DNA of 64,000 nucleotides from an uncultured bacterium (GCA_949296525.1 CASFOP010000008.1:1-64000); one strand, 5' to 3'; positions 17,344-26,507 are shown, counted from the first letter of the stretch. Numbers and translations are program-made. The notes: generated by a model from the letters alone, not told the origin.

Positions 17344-17664
17344 ATGAAAAAAATCTTATGCATTTCCATTTGCGCCGCCGCGCTGGCTGCCGGCTGTGCG
17401 ACCAGCGGCACGTCTTCCGCTTCTTCGGCTAATACACCGATGACGCTGGATGAAGCCTTGCAGAAATCGGCCGAAACGCGCCAGAAACTGCAGGACGCCA
17501 AACAGGCTTATGAAAATGCCAAAGCCGCCGCCGAAGCCAGCAAAGAAAATGACACCAGCTTTTCTACGGAACTGGCCAAACAGCAGGTAAAAAGCCAGCT
17601 GGAAGAATCCAAAGCCAAGCTGGAAGCTGAAAAAGAAGCCTGGAAAAACGTATTTAGCAACTAA
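17344..17664 (+). CDS. Small Ala/Lys/Glu-rich lipoprotein
   Basis: The 106-residue protein starts MKKILCISICAAALAAGC; LAAGC is a lipobox, so the mature protein begins at Cys18 and is lipid anchored. The rest, after a Ser/Thr spacer, is a single charged helix (heptad-like A/K/E/Q repeats), recalling Lpp- or SlyB-type structural lipoproteins. Function is unknown; an envelope spacer role is a guess. AGGAG at 17331-17335 fits the ATG at 17344, not the GTG nine bases upstream. A terminator follows. Confidence 0.75.
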   Translation: MKKILCISICAAALAAGCATSGTSSASSANTPMTLDEALQKSAETRQKLQDAKQAYENAKAAAEASKENDTSFSTELAKQQVKSQLEESKAKLEAEKEAWKNVFSN

Positions 17665-17677
17665 TATTTCCTTATGC

Positions 17678-17706
17678 AAAAACCCCGCTTTTCAGCGGGG
17701 TTTTTT
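17678..17706. terminator. Terminator after lipoprotein gene
   Basis: The stem AAAAACCCCGCT/AGCGGGGTTTTTT has a TTTC loop. It is A/T flanked on both sides and may also end the minus-strand operon that finishes at 17726. Confidence 0.9.
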
Positions 17707-17725
17707 ATGCGACAATAAACATAGG

Positions 17726-18331
17726 TTATTTGGCGGGTTCGCTTTCGGGGCCCGGAGGAGGGGGAGGAAGCATCGCCCCGTCCATCTGCGGTCCCATCGG
17801 TCCGCGGGGCATGGGCCCCATGCGTCCGTGGCTCATCAGTGCTTCGCCCAAATCGCCGTCTTCGGCAATGACTTCATCCGTCATTTTTTCCACCCAAGCC
17901 GTTTTGGCAGCGGGTTCCTGTTCTTTGGCCAGACCTTCTTTCATGCGGGCCAGACGCTGTTCAAAGTCCTGCAGCCCTTCGGCACGGATGGCAATTTGCT
18001 CATCTCGCACTTGTTCCAGCACTTCACCGATGTCTTTGCGCAGAGAAGCCTGTTTTTTGCTGCCGTCCTTGGCAGATTTATATTCTTTCACCAGTTTTTC
18101 CAATTTTTCTTCGTTGGCTTTAAACTGCGCCTTGCGTGCTTTGCGCTGTTCTTTGGCAGCCTTGAGCTGCGCCTGCATCTCCTCACTCATTTTGGGCGCC
18201 TTTTTCATTTTCATTTCCTGGCGGGGCTTGCCTTCCCGTTTTGGGGGGCAGTTGTCCCCTTCACATTTGGGCTGCGCAAACACCGGCGCGCAAAAGGCCA
18301 GAAGCGTTCCCAATAGCAATAATTTTTTCAT
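17726..18331 (-). CDS. Periplasmic coiled-coil protein in an ECF sigma operon
   Basis: The 201-residue protein has a signal peptide (cleavage about VFAQ), a Lys/Glu-rich central helical region (residues 45-150) and a Met/Pro/Gly-rich tail ending with PPPPPGPESEPAK. The layout resembles Spy/CpxP or heavy-metal-resistance-type periplasmic helical proteins, but the LTxxQ motifs of those families are not seen, so this is only analogy. It is the third gene behind an ECF sigma factor and its anti-sigma factor, with a 13-nt gap. It is therefore probably a target or modulator of that envelope-stress circuit. Confidence 0.6.
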   Translation of the reverse strand: MKKLLLLGTLLAFCAPVFAQPKCEGDNCPPKREGKPRQEMKMKKAPKMSEEMQAQLKAAKEQRKARKAQFKANEEKLEKLVKEYKSAKDGSKKQASLRKDIGEVLEQVRDEQIAIRAEGLQDFEQRLARMKEGLAKEQEPAAKTAWVEKMTDEVIAEDGDLGEALMSHGRMGPMPRGPMGPQMDGAMLPPPPPGPESEPAK

Positions 18332-18344
18332 GTTTCCTCCTTAT

Positions 18345-18749
18345 TTAGAACTTATTTTCAAAGGCTTCAAAATCCGCCGCGAAGTTGTTATACTCATCAT
18401 CTGCTTCCACGGAAATATAAGCCATTAAGTCGGTATTATCATCTGACAAACGCTGCATGCGCGGCCCCGACACAAAGAAAAACACTCCCAAGGCCACCAC
18501 CAGCCCCGTGGCCAGCGCAGGGCGCAGCACCCGCCGCCACCAGCCTGTCCGACGGCGTGCATCCAGTGCGGCCTGCACGACATGCTGCGGGGCGGACGAG
18601 GGAACTAAAGCCTGCTGCATTTGGCGCAAAAAAGCCAAATCTTTTTGACAGTGGACGCAGGAATGTAAATGTTTCTCAAAGTCGGCGGCGCGGGACGGAT
18701 CTAACTCGCCGTAAAAATACAGACTGACGTTTTCGCATTCACGGTTCAT
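18345..18749 (-). CDS. Membrane-bound anti-sigma factor with zinc-finger domain
   Basis: The 134-residue protein begins with a zf-HC2 anti-sigma domain: early Cys in RECENVSLYF, then HLHSCVHC (HxxxCxxC). A Trp/Arg-rich stretch leads into one transmembrane helix (about residues 77-93, LATGLVVALGVFFFVSG), followed by a short acidic periplasmic tail. It should bind and silence the ECF sigma factor encoded 1 nt upstream and release it on an envelope signal. The tail of about 40 residues is small for a sensor, so signalling may go through the next gene product. Confidence 0.88.
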   Translation of the reverse strand: MNRECENVSLYFYGELDPSRAADFEKHLHSCVHCQKDLAFLRQMQQALVPSSAPQHVVQAALDARRRTGWWRRVLRPALATGLVVALGVFFFVSGPRMQRLSDDNTDLMAYISVEADDEYNNFAADFEAFENKF

Positions 18750-18750
18750 A

Positions 18751-19311
18751 TTACGCCTCCTCCTTTAAAAGTTTCTGCATTTTCTGTACTCCTCGGTAAT
18801 GGTCTGCCAATACCGTGCCCAAAGGACGGCCCAGCAGCTCCGCGGCTTCGCGGAAAGTCATATATTGCTTAAGATAAATAGCCTCCCTCTGTCTGGGGGG
18901 AAGACGCAGGGACGCAGCGCGTATACGTGCGGCCAGCTCTTCCTGCTCCAGCTTTTCCAGCGGCTGGGGATCATCGCCCGCCAGGCCGTCATGCAGGTAA
19001 GGGTTGCCTTCTTCATCGGTATCATCCAAAGAAAACATTTTATTTCCCTCCCTGAAAAAATTTAATATCCGGTTGCGCGCGGAAGTAAACAGATAACTCT
19101 TTAGTTTTCCTTCCGGATGATATTCCTTAATCCGGCGGTAAAAATTCAAAAATACTTCCTGAAAAATATCATCTGCCGCGCCTTCGTCGCGCACCATGAC
19201 CAGGATATACTGATACAAAATATTTTTGTACCGGTATACCAGTTCATTAAAACAGGTTTCGTCGCCGTCTTGAAAACCGGCCACCAATTCATCATCGCTG
19301 CGCGCGTTCAT
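18751..19311 (-). CDS. ECF-type RNA polymerase sigma factor
   Basis: The 186-residue protein has sigma region 2 (FNELVYRYKNILYQYI, DDIFQEVFLNFYRRI, LKSYLFTSARNRILNFFR) and region 4 (LRLPPRQREAIYLKQYMTFREAAELLGRPLGTVLADHYRGVQKMQ). It lacks region 3, the ECF layout. An acidic linker of about 35 residues lies between them. Start 19311 is chosen because GGAG precedes it; an ATG five codons upstream is also in frame. It forms an operon with the anti-sigma factor and periplasmic protein, a standard autoregulated envelope-stress unit. Confidence 0.93.
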   Translation of the reverse strand: MNARSDDELVAGFQDGDETCFNELVYRYKNILYQYILVMVRDEGAADDIFQEVFLNFYRRIKEYHPEGKLKSYLFTSARNRILNFFREGNKMFSLDDTDEEGNPYLHDGLAGDDPQPLEKLEQEELAARIRAASLRLPPRQREAIYLKQYMTFREAAELLGRPLGTVLADHYRGVQKMQKLLKEEA

Positions 19312-19808
19312 TTTTTCTCCACGCATATATAACCCGCGGGGAATGGATTTTATTGCACTTTTTTATTAAGGTAGCAAAAAGGCCGCCTCGTGCGCGAGCA
19401 AAAAAAGGGCAAGAAAAGAGGGGGAAGCTAAGCCACGAAAAACAAAAAAAGGGCTTAAATTTGGAAAATCCCTGATTTTTCAAATTTGAGCGCTATTCGC
19501 GCCGTAAGTTGCCCCGCAGAATAATGGCAGTTATTTAAGGGGCAAATCGGTGCGAAGAGGGCCAAATTTGGAAAATAGTTGGCCCACACCAGGCCTCACA
19601 ACTGAAAAAGCCGTTTACAAGCGCCGTCCCGCGTAACTGAAAAATAAGCGCCGGCGGCATGATTTTGGAAATTTGAGATGATAAAGCCCCGCTTAGTTGC
19701 GCCGACGCGTAATGGCAGTTACGTGAGGCGCAAGGCGGGGCTTTAGGGCTCTAATTTACAAAATTGTTTGCATCCAATCAGGCGCCACAACCGCGGAAGC
19801 TGTCTATC
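19312..19808. repeat. Non-coding stretch with a family of related hairpins
   Basis: No gene is visible in these ~500 bp, but inverted repeats are dense. They lie at 19457-19487 (AAATTTGGAAAATC against GATTTTTCAAATTT), 19509-19545 (TTGCCCC/GGGGCAA), 19559-19585 (GGGCCAA/TTGGCCC) and 19683-19744 (AAAGCCCCGC/GCGGGGCTTT with an inner TTGCGCC/GGCGCAA). The second and fourth share the loop core TAATGGCAGTTA at 19522-19533 and 19710-19721. AACTGAAAAA also occurs twice (about 19600 and 19636). It may be a repeat-element family, a remnant, or structured RNA. Confidence 0.6.
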
Positions 19809-21038
19809 CTATTCGTAGCGCAGGGCGTCTATCGGCGTCAGTTTGGACGCCTTATAGGCCGGATAATAGCCGAAAAATATCCCCGTCGCAGCTGAAAAAC
19901 CGAATGACACCAAAATAGCCGTTACGTTCATCTGCGCCGGGATGGTGGTACTGTTGGCCGCCACAATCAGCGTAGCCGCTATGCCCAACGCCACGCCGAT
20001 CAGTCCGCCGATGCAGGAGAGCGTCACCGCTTCGGCCAAAAATTGCAGGCGAATATCAGCGCTGGTCGCTCCGATAGCCATGCGAATGCCGATTTCACGC
20101 GTGCGCTCCGTAACAGACACAAGCATAATGTTCATGACCCCAATGCCGCCCACCAGCAATGACACCGCGCCGATAACCCCCAGCAAAATGCCCATGGTTT
20201 TGCCGGCGCTTTTGGCTTCTTCCACAAACGAGGCAAAGTCGTCTATCTGGAAATCGTCCGGTTTGAGCGGATGGATTTTGTGCGTATTGCGCACGGCGTT
20301 GGCAATAGCTTCCTTGGTTTCTTCAATGGTATTAAAGTCCTTCACGCGGATAATCACGCGGTCCAGCGCGCGGCGGTCTTCACTGTTCCAGCCGGTATTC
20401 ATTTTGACCTTACCGGTTGTATAAGGAATTAAGGCTCCCTCGTCCATATCAAAGCCGAAACCGCCCTGTCCGTTTTTCTTCATCACGCCGATAACCGTAA
20501 ACGGAATATCTTCAAATATGACGGTCTTGCCCACGGCGTCCACATCGTTAAAAATGGTTTCCGCAGCCGTCGCGCCCAAAATGGCTACCTGGGCATAATC
20601 GCTGACTTCTTTTTCCGTAAATTCGCGCCCTTCGTCCAGCTCCCAATCATAAGTACGAAAAATATCCGTATCCGTAGCCAACACGCTGACGGACGTAGAC
20701 GTATAACCGTATTCCACCGTAAAACCGGAGTTGATATACGGGGCGGCGGCTTCCACCCCATCTATACGGCGTATGGCGCGCACGTCGTCCATGGTAACGT
20801 CTTTGGGGGAGGAAATGCTCTCGTCCAGGTCCCACGGCTGGCGCAGGAAAAGCACATTGGTACCGAAACGCGAGAAACGCTCCGTCATTTCCTGCTGCGT
20901 GCCCGAGCCTACGGCCAACATGGTAATCACGGCCGCCACGCCGATAACAATGCCCAGGCTGGTCAGCGCCGAGCGCATTTTGTTGGCGAAAATGGCTTTG
21001 ACGGAAATGCGGAAAACGGAAATCAGAGTGTCCATCAT
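19809..21038 (-). CDS. MacB-type ABC transporter permease
   Basis: The 409-residue protein has the FtsX/MacB layout: a first transmembrane helix (about 14-45), a large periplasmic domain (about 50-270; DVTMDDVRAIRRIDGVEAAAP, VIGVMKKNGQGGFGFD), then three helices including GGIGVMNIMLVSVTERTREIGIRMAIGA, the family signature. It should couple ATP hydrolysis in the cytosol to mechanotransmission in the periplasm. It overlaps the ATPase gene by 4 bp and is the last gene of the export operon. The ATPase is a separate polypeptide, unlike E. coli MacB. Confidence 0.93.
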   Translation of the reverse strand: MMDTLISVFRISVKAIFANKMRSALTSLGIVIGVAAVITMLAVGSGTQQEMTERFSRFGTNVLFLRQPWDLDESISSPKDVTMDDVRAIRRIDGVEAAAPYINSGFTVEYGYTSTSVSVLATDTDIFRTYDWELDEGREFTEKEVSDYAQVAILGATAAETIFNDVDAVGKTVIFEDIPFTVIGVMKKNGQGGFGFDMDEGALIPYTTGKVKMNTGWNSEDRRALDRVIIRVKDFNTIEETKEAIANAVRNTHKIHPLKPDDFQIDDFASFVEEAKSAGKTMGILLGVIGAVSLLVGGIGVMNIMLVSVTERTREIGIRMAIGATSADIRLQFLAEAVTLSCIGGLIGVALGIAATLIVAANSTTIPAQMNVTAILVSFGFSAATGIFFGYYPAYKASKLTPIDALRYE

Positions 21039-21724
21039 TTGTGCTTTACCTCGTCGCTTATTTTCTGTCCGTCACGGAATGTAATCAGCCGTCCGGCGTA
21101 TTCGGCGATATCGGGCTCGTGGGTAATCAAAATAATCGTTTTGCCCAGTTCTTTATTTAACCGCGTAAACAAATCCATGACTTCAATGCTCATCTTCGTA
21201 TCCAGGTTGCCGGTGGGCTCGTCGGCAAAGATAATGGGTGCGTCACACACCAGGCTGCGCGCAATGGCCACACGCTGCTGCTGCCCGCCGGAAAGCTGGT
21301 TGGGCATATGGTAGGCGCGTTTTTCCAGCCCGACGGCTTTTAAAGCCTCCAGGGCTTTTTCTTTGCGCAAATGGGAAGGGGTATGGTTGTACACCATGGG
21401 CAGCTCCACATTTTCCAGCGCGGTGGTGCGGCTGATCAGGTTAAACCCCTGGAACACAAAGCCGATTTTGCGGTTGCGCACACCGGCCAATTTGGACAAA
21501 TCCGTCGCAGTAACATCTATACCGTCCAGAATATACTTGCCTTTGGTCGGCTTGTCCAGGCAGCCCAGAATGTTCATAAACGTGGACTTGCCGCTGCCCG
21601 AAGGCCCCATGACGGCCACAAACTCCCCGCGCTCTATGGACACGCTCACCCCTTGCAGGGCGTGCACTTCCACGTCCCCCACGACATAGGTTTTATACAG
21701 GTCCGTGGTTTCAATCAGGCTCAT
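21035..21724 (-). CDS. ABC transporter ATPase, MacB/LolD type
   Basis: The 229-residue protein has Walker A GPSGSGKST, Q-loop FVFQGFNLI, signature LSGGQQQRVAIARSLV, Walker B IIFADEPTG and H-loop ITHEPD in correct order. It belongs to the MacB/LolD/FtsE class that drives FtsX-like permeases. The gene starts directly at the end of the membrane-fusion gene and overlaps the permease, indicating translational coupling. Confidence 0.95.
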   Translation of the reverse strand: MSLIETTDLYKTYVVGDVEVHALQGVSVSIERGEFVAVMGPSGSGKSTFMNILGCLDKPTKGKYILDGIDVTATDLSKLAGVRNRKIGFVFQGFNLISRTTALENVELPMVYNHTPSHLRKEKALEALKAVGLEKRAYHMPNQLSGGQQQRVAIARSLVCDAPIIFADEPTGNLDTKMSIEVMDLFTRLNKELGKTIILITHEPDIAEYAGRLITFRDGQKISDEVKHK

Positions 21725-22975
21725 TTATCTTCTGCCTCCCGGGCCGCGCGGGCGCGAACTGTTTGCAATGGCGGCCGAAGTATGACCGCGTTCGGCAAGA
21801 ACCACTTTATCGCCTTCTTTTAAATCGCCTTCCGTAATTTCGGTTACATTTTCAGAAATAATGCCGATGGAAACATCCACCCGGCGCGGCTGTTCGTTCT
21901 CGGACGGCAGCACCCAGACGCCGGTTTTGTCATATTTCTGGGTGTTGAAAGACGGTGCAAAACGAAGGGCCTCATTGGGCACCAACAGTACGCCTTTCTT
22001 ATCGGTGGTGGTAATAGTAATGGTGGCCGTCATACCGGGCATAAATTTGCCTTCTTCGTTGTCCACGTCAATCACCACGGTGTAGGTAGTGGAGCTGGAA
22101 GAGGTGCTGGAAGAACTGGAAGACGTGGAGGAAGTATAATTTGTGCGAACCTGGCGCACCACACCGCTGAATTTTTCATCAGGATAGCCGTCCAGCGTAA
22201 ACTGGGCGGTCTGGCCTTCCTTAATTTTCACCACGTCGGCCTCGGATACTTTGGCCTCAATCTGCATTTTGGTCAAATCTTCGGCCAGCGTAAACATTTC
22301 CGGCGTGGAATAACCGGCGGTCAGGGACTGGCCTTCGCTGACTTTTTTGGTCAGCACCATGCCGTCCACGGGGGAGACAATGCGCGTATTGTCCAAATCT
22401 TTCTTGGCGCTGTCCAGGCTGGCCTGCGCCTGGATGACGCGCGATTCGGCAGAATTTAAGGAACTTTTGGCCGTGGCATATTCCAACTCATACTGTTCCA
22501 AATCCGTTTTGGCCACATATTCTTTTTCATACAAAGACTGGTAACGGCGCAGGTTAATGTCGGCCAAATTATACGTCACTTTGGCCGCTTCCAACTCTTC
22601 TTTGGCAGAAGAGAGGCTAGCTACGGCTTGGTCATAGTTGGCCTGGATTTGCGTCGGGTCAATCAGCGCCATTAAATCGCCTTTTTTCACCGGTGTATTG
22701 TAATCCACATAAATTTCCAAAATTTCACCTGATACCAGAGCGCCTACTTCGGTCGTATTGACCGGAGCAATGGGGCCGGAGGCCTCCACCTGGTCCACGA
22801 TATCGCCTTTCTTGACGGGGGCCGTCGTATACAGCGGCGCTTCTTTCGGCGTAAAAAACAGCTTCCATACGCCAAAAGCCAGCGCGCAAAGCACCAGTAA
22901 AATCAGGATTTTTTTGAATTTGGATAATCCCTTGAACCAATGCCACATACGGGAAAAAATATTTTTCTTTTTCAT
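21725..22975 (-). CDS. MacA-like periplasmic membrane-fusion protein
   Basis: The 416-residue protein is an RND/HlyD-type adaptor: inner-membrane anchor (about residues 20-38), barrel-sandwich start TAPVKKGDIVDQVEASG, lipoyl half ALVSGEILEIYVDYNTPVKKGD, coiled-coil hairpin about 95-190 and beta-barrel domain. A Ser/Thr homopolymer-like insert (about residues 280-295) lies in the barrel region and may have arisen from repeat slippage. It links the MacB-like pump to the TolC channel. The ATG at 22975 follows the TolC stop by one base. The frame is open upstream, but that is inside tolC. Confidence 0.93.
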   Translation of the reverse strand: MKKKNIFSRMWHWFKGLSKFKKILILLVLCALAFGVWKLFFTPKEAPLYTTAPVKKGDIVDQVEASGPIAPVNTTEVGALVSGEILEIYVDYNTPVKKGDLMALIDPTQIQANYDQAVASLSSAKEELEAAKVTYNLADINLRRYQSLYEKEYVAKTDLEQYELEYATAKSSLNSAESRVIQAQASLDSAKKDLDNTRIVSPVDGMVLTKKVSEGQSLTAGYSTPEMFTLAEDLTKMQIEAKVSEADVVKIKEGQTAQFTLDGYPDEKFSGVVRQVRTNYTSSTSSSSSSTSSSSTTYTVVIDVDNEEGKFMPGMTATITITTTDKKGVLLVPNEALRFAPSFNTQKYDKTGVWVLPSENEQPRRVDVSIGIISENVTEITEGDLKEGDKVVLAERGHTSAAIANSSRPRGPGGRR

Positions 22976-22976
22976 A

Positions 22977-24446
22977 TTATCTTGTACCCATTGCTTGTTT
23001 AAGTTCCGCCAGCGCCACGGCATAATCGTAACGGGCGGTCAGCAAACTCAGTTCCGAATCAGTATACGCCACTTCCGCGTCTTTAAGGGCAATCATATCG
23101 TCTATCCCTTCATTGTAGCGGCCCTGTGCCAGCTCCAGGTTTTCTTTGGCGCGCTCCACGGTAGACTCGGCCACCGGAATACTTTCCGCCGCTTCGTTAA
23201 GCGCAATAAAAGCATTCTGCACTTCCATAAATACGTCGTTGGCCAGGCTGCGGTCGCTGTTCTGTGCAGACGACAGATTAATGCGTGCCTGCTTTACCCC
23301 GTTATATACGCGCAGGGCGCTGAAAATAGGAATTTCCACGCCAGCGTATAGACGCGTCTGGTCATTGTCCAGACGAAACTCATCGCCGCTTTTGCTAAAC
23401 GACGCCCCCAATGTAAATGTGGGCCAGTAGGCGGCTTTGGCCTGGTTCAACGCAATTTCGCTGATTTGCAAAGCAGTTTTGGAAGAACGCACGTCGGGGC
23501 GGTTGGCATATGCCTGCGCCAGGGCTTCTTCAAAGGTCAGCGTGAACGGCTCGGCCTCAATGGTATCGTCCAAAATAAATGGCTTATTACGCGTTACCCC
23601 CATGACATTGGCCAAGTTGGACGTTTGGGTTTTGACGGCGTTTTTGGCGCGGATCAGGCTTAAAATTTCATTATTCAGGTTTACTTCCGCCGTCGTCACG
23701 TCTACTTTGGGGCGCAGGCCCTCATCGTAAAAGGCCTTGGTGCGGTCGTATTGCTCCTGGTACAAATCGCGCGACTGCGTACGTATGACCACCGTGCGCT
23801 GGGCAGAGAGCAAGGCATAATAGGCACTTTTTACCTGGGCAATGATTTCATTTTCCGTATCGCACAAATCCATCCGGGCGCGCTGTAACTCTAATTTCTG
23901 TGTTTTTATTTCACGCACCAAATCAGTAATGCCGGAAATGGACAAATCCGCATTGACGGAAGCGGTGGTGTCGCCGCTGTCACTGCGTGCGGCGGGAGGG
24001 ACTTTGGAATTGGTATATTCCTGCTGGGCCGAAAAAGAAACCGTGGGCAAAAAAGCCGCTTTGGCGTTGGAAAGCGTCACGGCTGCCGATTCCACGGCCA
24101 GCTGCGCGCTGATTACACGCGGGCTGTTGGCCAGCGCAATACGTACGCAGTCGTGTACGGTCAGCTTTTCATCCAAAGACGGCAGCGGCGCGTCCGGATC
24201 CGGCAGGGCAGCCAGCGCGGCGGCCGCTTCCACCTGAGCCTGCTGTAAAAGCGGCGCAGACTGGCTGGTGTCCACGGATACATTTTCTTCCTGTGTGCCG
24301 GCGGCTTGGGCAGGGGAAAGGACGGCCTGCCCATCAGAGGTCTGTGCATCTGCAGTCCGGCCTTCCTGCGGCTGGGGCAACTGCGCCCAAACGGCAACGG
24401 CCGTTAGCCAAACAACGGAAATAAGAGCGGAAAATAGCTTTTTCAT
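22977..24446 (-). CDS. TolC-family outer-membrane efflux protein
   Basis: The 489-residue protein has a signal peptide (to about VWAQ), a 65-residue Gln/Ala/Ser-rich extension, then two repeats of the outer-membrane efflux domain. LTVHDCVRIALANSPRVISAQ opens the first and LTFEEALAQAYANRPDVRSSK the second, with the long periplasmic helices between strands. It gives the pump an exit duct across the outer membrane. A TTG two codons earlier is also in frame; the ATG is preferred. It is the promoter-proximal gene of a tolC-macA-ATPase-macB operon, which in this order looks like a self-contained tripartite exporter of unknown substrate. Confidence 0.93.
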   Translation of the reverse strand: MKKLFSALISVVWLTAVAVWAQLPQPQEGRTADAQTSDGQAVLSPAQAAGTQEENVSVDTSQSAPLLQQAQVEAAAALAALPDPDAPLPSLDEKLTVHDCVRIALANSPRVISAQLAVESAAVTLSNAKAAFLPTVSFSAQQEYTNSKVPPAARSDSGDTTASVNADLSISGITDLVREIKTQKLELQRARMDLCDTENEIIAQVKSAYYALLSAQRTVVIRTQSRDLYQEQYDRTKAFYDEGLRPKVDVTTAEVNLNNEILSLIRAKNAVKTQTSNLANVMGVTRNKPFILDDTIEAEPFTLTFEEALAQAYANRPDVRSSKTALQISEIALNQAKAAYWPTFTLGASFSKSGDEFRLDNDQTRLYAGVEIPIFSALRVYNGVKQARINLSSAQNSDRSLANDVFMEVQNAFIALNEAAESIPVAESTVERAKENLELAQGRYNEGIDDMIALKDAEVAYTDSELSLLTARYDYAVALAELKQAMGTR

Positions 24447-24556
24447 CTTCAATATTATATAAATAAATGTATTTTTTTCGTAAATTTTCTACGGCTTTTC
24501 AGTATATACATTTAAACACAAAAAAAACCCGTTTTATTGCACCTTGTTAAAAAAAC

Positions 24557-24585
24557 TTGTATTTTAATCATTTTTCACTTATACT
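24557..24585 (+). promoter_or_regulatory. Promoter TTGTAT-17-TATACT for the TIKI-like gene
   Basis: Both hexamers are close to consensus with 17-bp spacing in an AT-rich divergent gap. The predicted start lies about 35 nt before the ATG at 24628. Confidence 0.6.
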
Positions 24586-24627
24586 ATTTATAAATTATCT
24601 AATTAAACAAGACAAGGAGGTATGCCT

Positions 24628-26421
24628 ATGCCCCGTTTATTGGTTTTTTTAATGATGTTCCTGCTCGCACTTCCCCTGCCTGCACAGACGGCCCCCAAAC
24701 GGACCGGCGTGGCGATGGCTCTAGGCTTCGGCTTACCCGATCCATTATTTCAGGAAACAATCGTCTTAATCGGAGAGCTGGAACGGGAAGGCAAAATACA
24801 ATCTTACCAGACCCCGGACGGTCAACTGGCCCTGCGCATCGCCCAGCCTTTCCGGCATAACTATGCCGGACGTTTTACACCGACCCTGTCTCCTGAAGAC
24901 ATGGACGCAGGCATTAATATGCTTACATCCGAGTTCTTTGACATCCCCGACCAAGGCATGGTCCTCATTAACGCCCTGGTTTCAGCGCAGCGCCTTCGTG
25001 GGAAACCCACCCCGAAGGAACTGGAAGATTTCGTGAACGCGCGAGAGAAAATGCGTTCCAAGATAGCGGCTTTAAATGGCGCCTTGCGTTCTTTACAAAA
25101 GATGCCGGCCCAGCCAAGGAGCGGAACCCGCGACACTTCTGCCCAAAAAGCAGCTGATTACGGGTGGATAGCAGTAACCCCTTCCGATACCACCCGGACA
25201 AGCTCCAACCGTTCCAGTCCATTTGCCAAACAACATCAAGCGTTTTTAGCGCTAATGGACAAAAGGGCCCGCGAAGCGGAATCAGTATATCGGAGTAACA
25301 AGCTGCCGGAGGTTCCCCGTTCCAGGCCTTCCAGGCCTTTCTACAAAACTATGATGATTCATTTATCTGACGGCGACATGGAGGCTACATACTCTTTTCA
25401 TGAGGCAAAGCAAGACGTATTAAACCGCTTGAAAAATACGGTCATTCCCCAGGCGCACACCCGGGCAGAAGCCGCATTTTGGGAAACGGCGCGCAAAAAC
25501 CTTCTTGCCAGCGGGAATGTGGTCCCCATAAGAGGCCTGGACGGCACACGAAAACACGTACCGCCCGCTTCGGATGAGGACATGCTCGGTTTTAAACAGG
25601 ATTATATGAACGCCGAACGCATCCATATCGGTCCCGGCGGCGTCAATCCTTTTGCCCTGCCGCAGCTGCAGCAGGCCGCGTTTATTTTCTTAGGGGAAGA
25701 ACATACGCGGGATGTACCCGCGCGAAGCATGATTGACGCGTTAATCGCGTACAACAAAACGGCCCCCGAAAATCAAAAAATCACGCATGTCTTTGTTGAA
25801 TTTGCCTATCAACTCAATGAAGCCATGGATTTTATACGCGCGCACAAGGGGAGTATGCCCAAAGAGGCTCTCTTTGAACAGGCGCGGGCATATGCCGAAA
25901 AACAGATGGGGAAATTATACATCCCCGCAGGGAAACACCAAATGGAACGCTGGATGGAGCTGGGATACCGCTTGCTGGAAGAAGCGCCGGAGGTGACTTT
26001 TTTCGCCTATGACGTCCCCGGTCTGTTCACCCAGCGCAACCGTACGGCCTTTGATTACGCCATGGCCATAGCGGAGCAGCCGCATGCACGCGCCGTATTT
26101 ATTACGGGGGCGGGGCACTCCTTACGAAGCAATGTAAATGCCGACATAGGATTTGCCGGTTTTGACGCCGCCTACTCCATACCGAATATGCTGAGCTCAA
26201 GGGTGCCGGCAGAGCGCATTGTCAGCATTTTCATGACCGGCGGCCCGGAAACCGACCGGGAACTTTACGGAGATCCGGAAACATATGAGGCCGCCAGGAA
26301 AAAATCTTTCTCATCGATTTTCCTGGACAACGCCGGAGCGGACGCGAAGAAAAGTTTTGTCATTAAAACGGATCCGGAGAAATACGGTTTTGATTATTAC
26401 TTTCACTTTCCGGACAACTGA
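24628..26421 (+). CDS. Secreted TIKI/ChaN-superfamily protein with a long unknown N-terminal region
   Basis: The 597-residue protein has a signal peptide (MPRLLVFLMMFLLALPLPAQ). Residues 25 to about 340 match nothing I recognise; they include Ser/Arg/Pro-rich linkers. The C-terminal part has AAFIFLGEEHTRD (near residue 355), HVFVEFAYQLNEAMDFI (Glu near 391) and AVFITGAGHSLRS (near 493). Two GxxH motifs plus a Glu are the signature of the TIKI/TraB/ChaN haem-uptake-like superfamily, whose members are metal-dependent proteases or haem-binding lipoproteins. A periplasmic metalloenzyme is inferred. GGAGG at 24616-24620 fits the ATG at 24628 rather than that at 24622. No obvious partner is next to it. 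Confidence 0.6.
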   Translation: MPRLLVFLMMFLLALPLPAQTAPKRTGVAMALGFGLPDPLFQETIVLIGELEREGKIQSYQTPDGQLALRIAQPFRHNYAGRFTPTLSPEDMDAGINMLTSEFFDIPDQGMVLINALVSAQRLRGKPTPKELEDFVNAREKMRSKIAALNGALRSLQKMPAQPRSGTRDTSAQKAADYGWIAVTPSDTTRTSSNRSSPFAKQHQAFLALMDKRAREAESVYRSNKLPEVPRSRPSRPFYKTMMIHLSDGDMEATYSFHEAKQDVLNRLKNTVIPQAHTRAEAAFWETARKNLLASGNVVPIRGLDGTRKHVPPASDEDMLGFKQDYMNAERIHIGPGGVNPFALPQLQQAAFIFLGEEHTRDVPARSMIDALIAYNKTAPENQKITHVFVEFAYQLNEAMDFIRAHKGSMPKEALFEQARAYAEKQMGKLYIPAGKHQMERWMELGYRLLEEAPEVTFFAYDVPGLFTQRNRTAFDYAMAIAEQPHARAVFITGAGHSLRSNVNADIGFAGFDAAYSIPNMLSSRVPAERIVSIFMTGGPETDRELYGDPETYEAARKKSFSSIFLDNAGADAKKSFVIKTDPEKYGFDYYFHFPDN

Positions 26422-26469
26422 CGTACGCATGAGGCAAGTGGCACGGAGGGATTAGCGCAATCTATGGCT

Positions 26470-26507
26470 GCGGACGGTCTTTTTAGATGGCTATAAAGAC
26501 CGTCCGC
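26470..26507 (+). terminator. Strong hairpin downstream of the TIKI-like gene
   Basis: A 13-bp perfect stem GCGGACGGTCTTT/AAAGACCGTCCGC has a 12-nt loop. It lies 48 nt after the stop and lacks a T-run, so it may protect the 3' end or act with Rho rather than as an intrinsic terminator. Confidence 0.5.
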
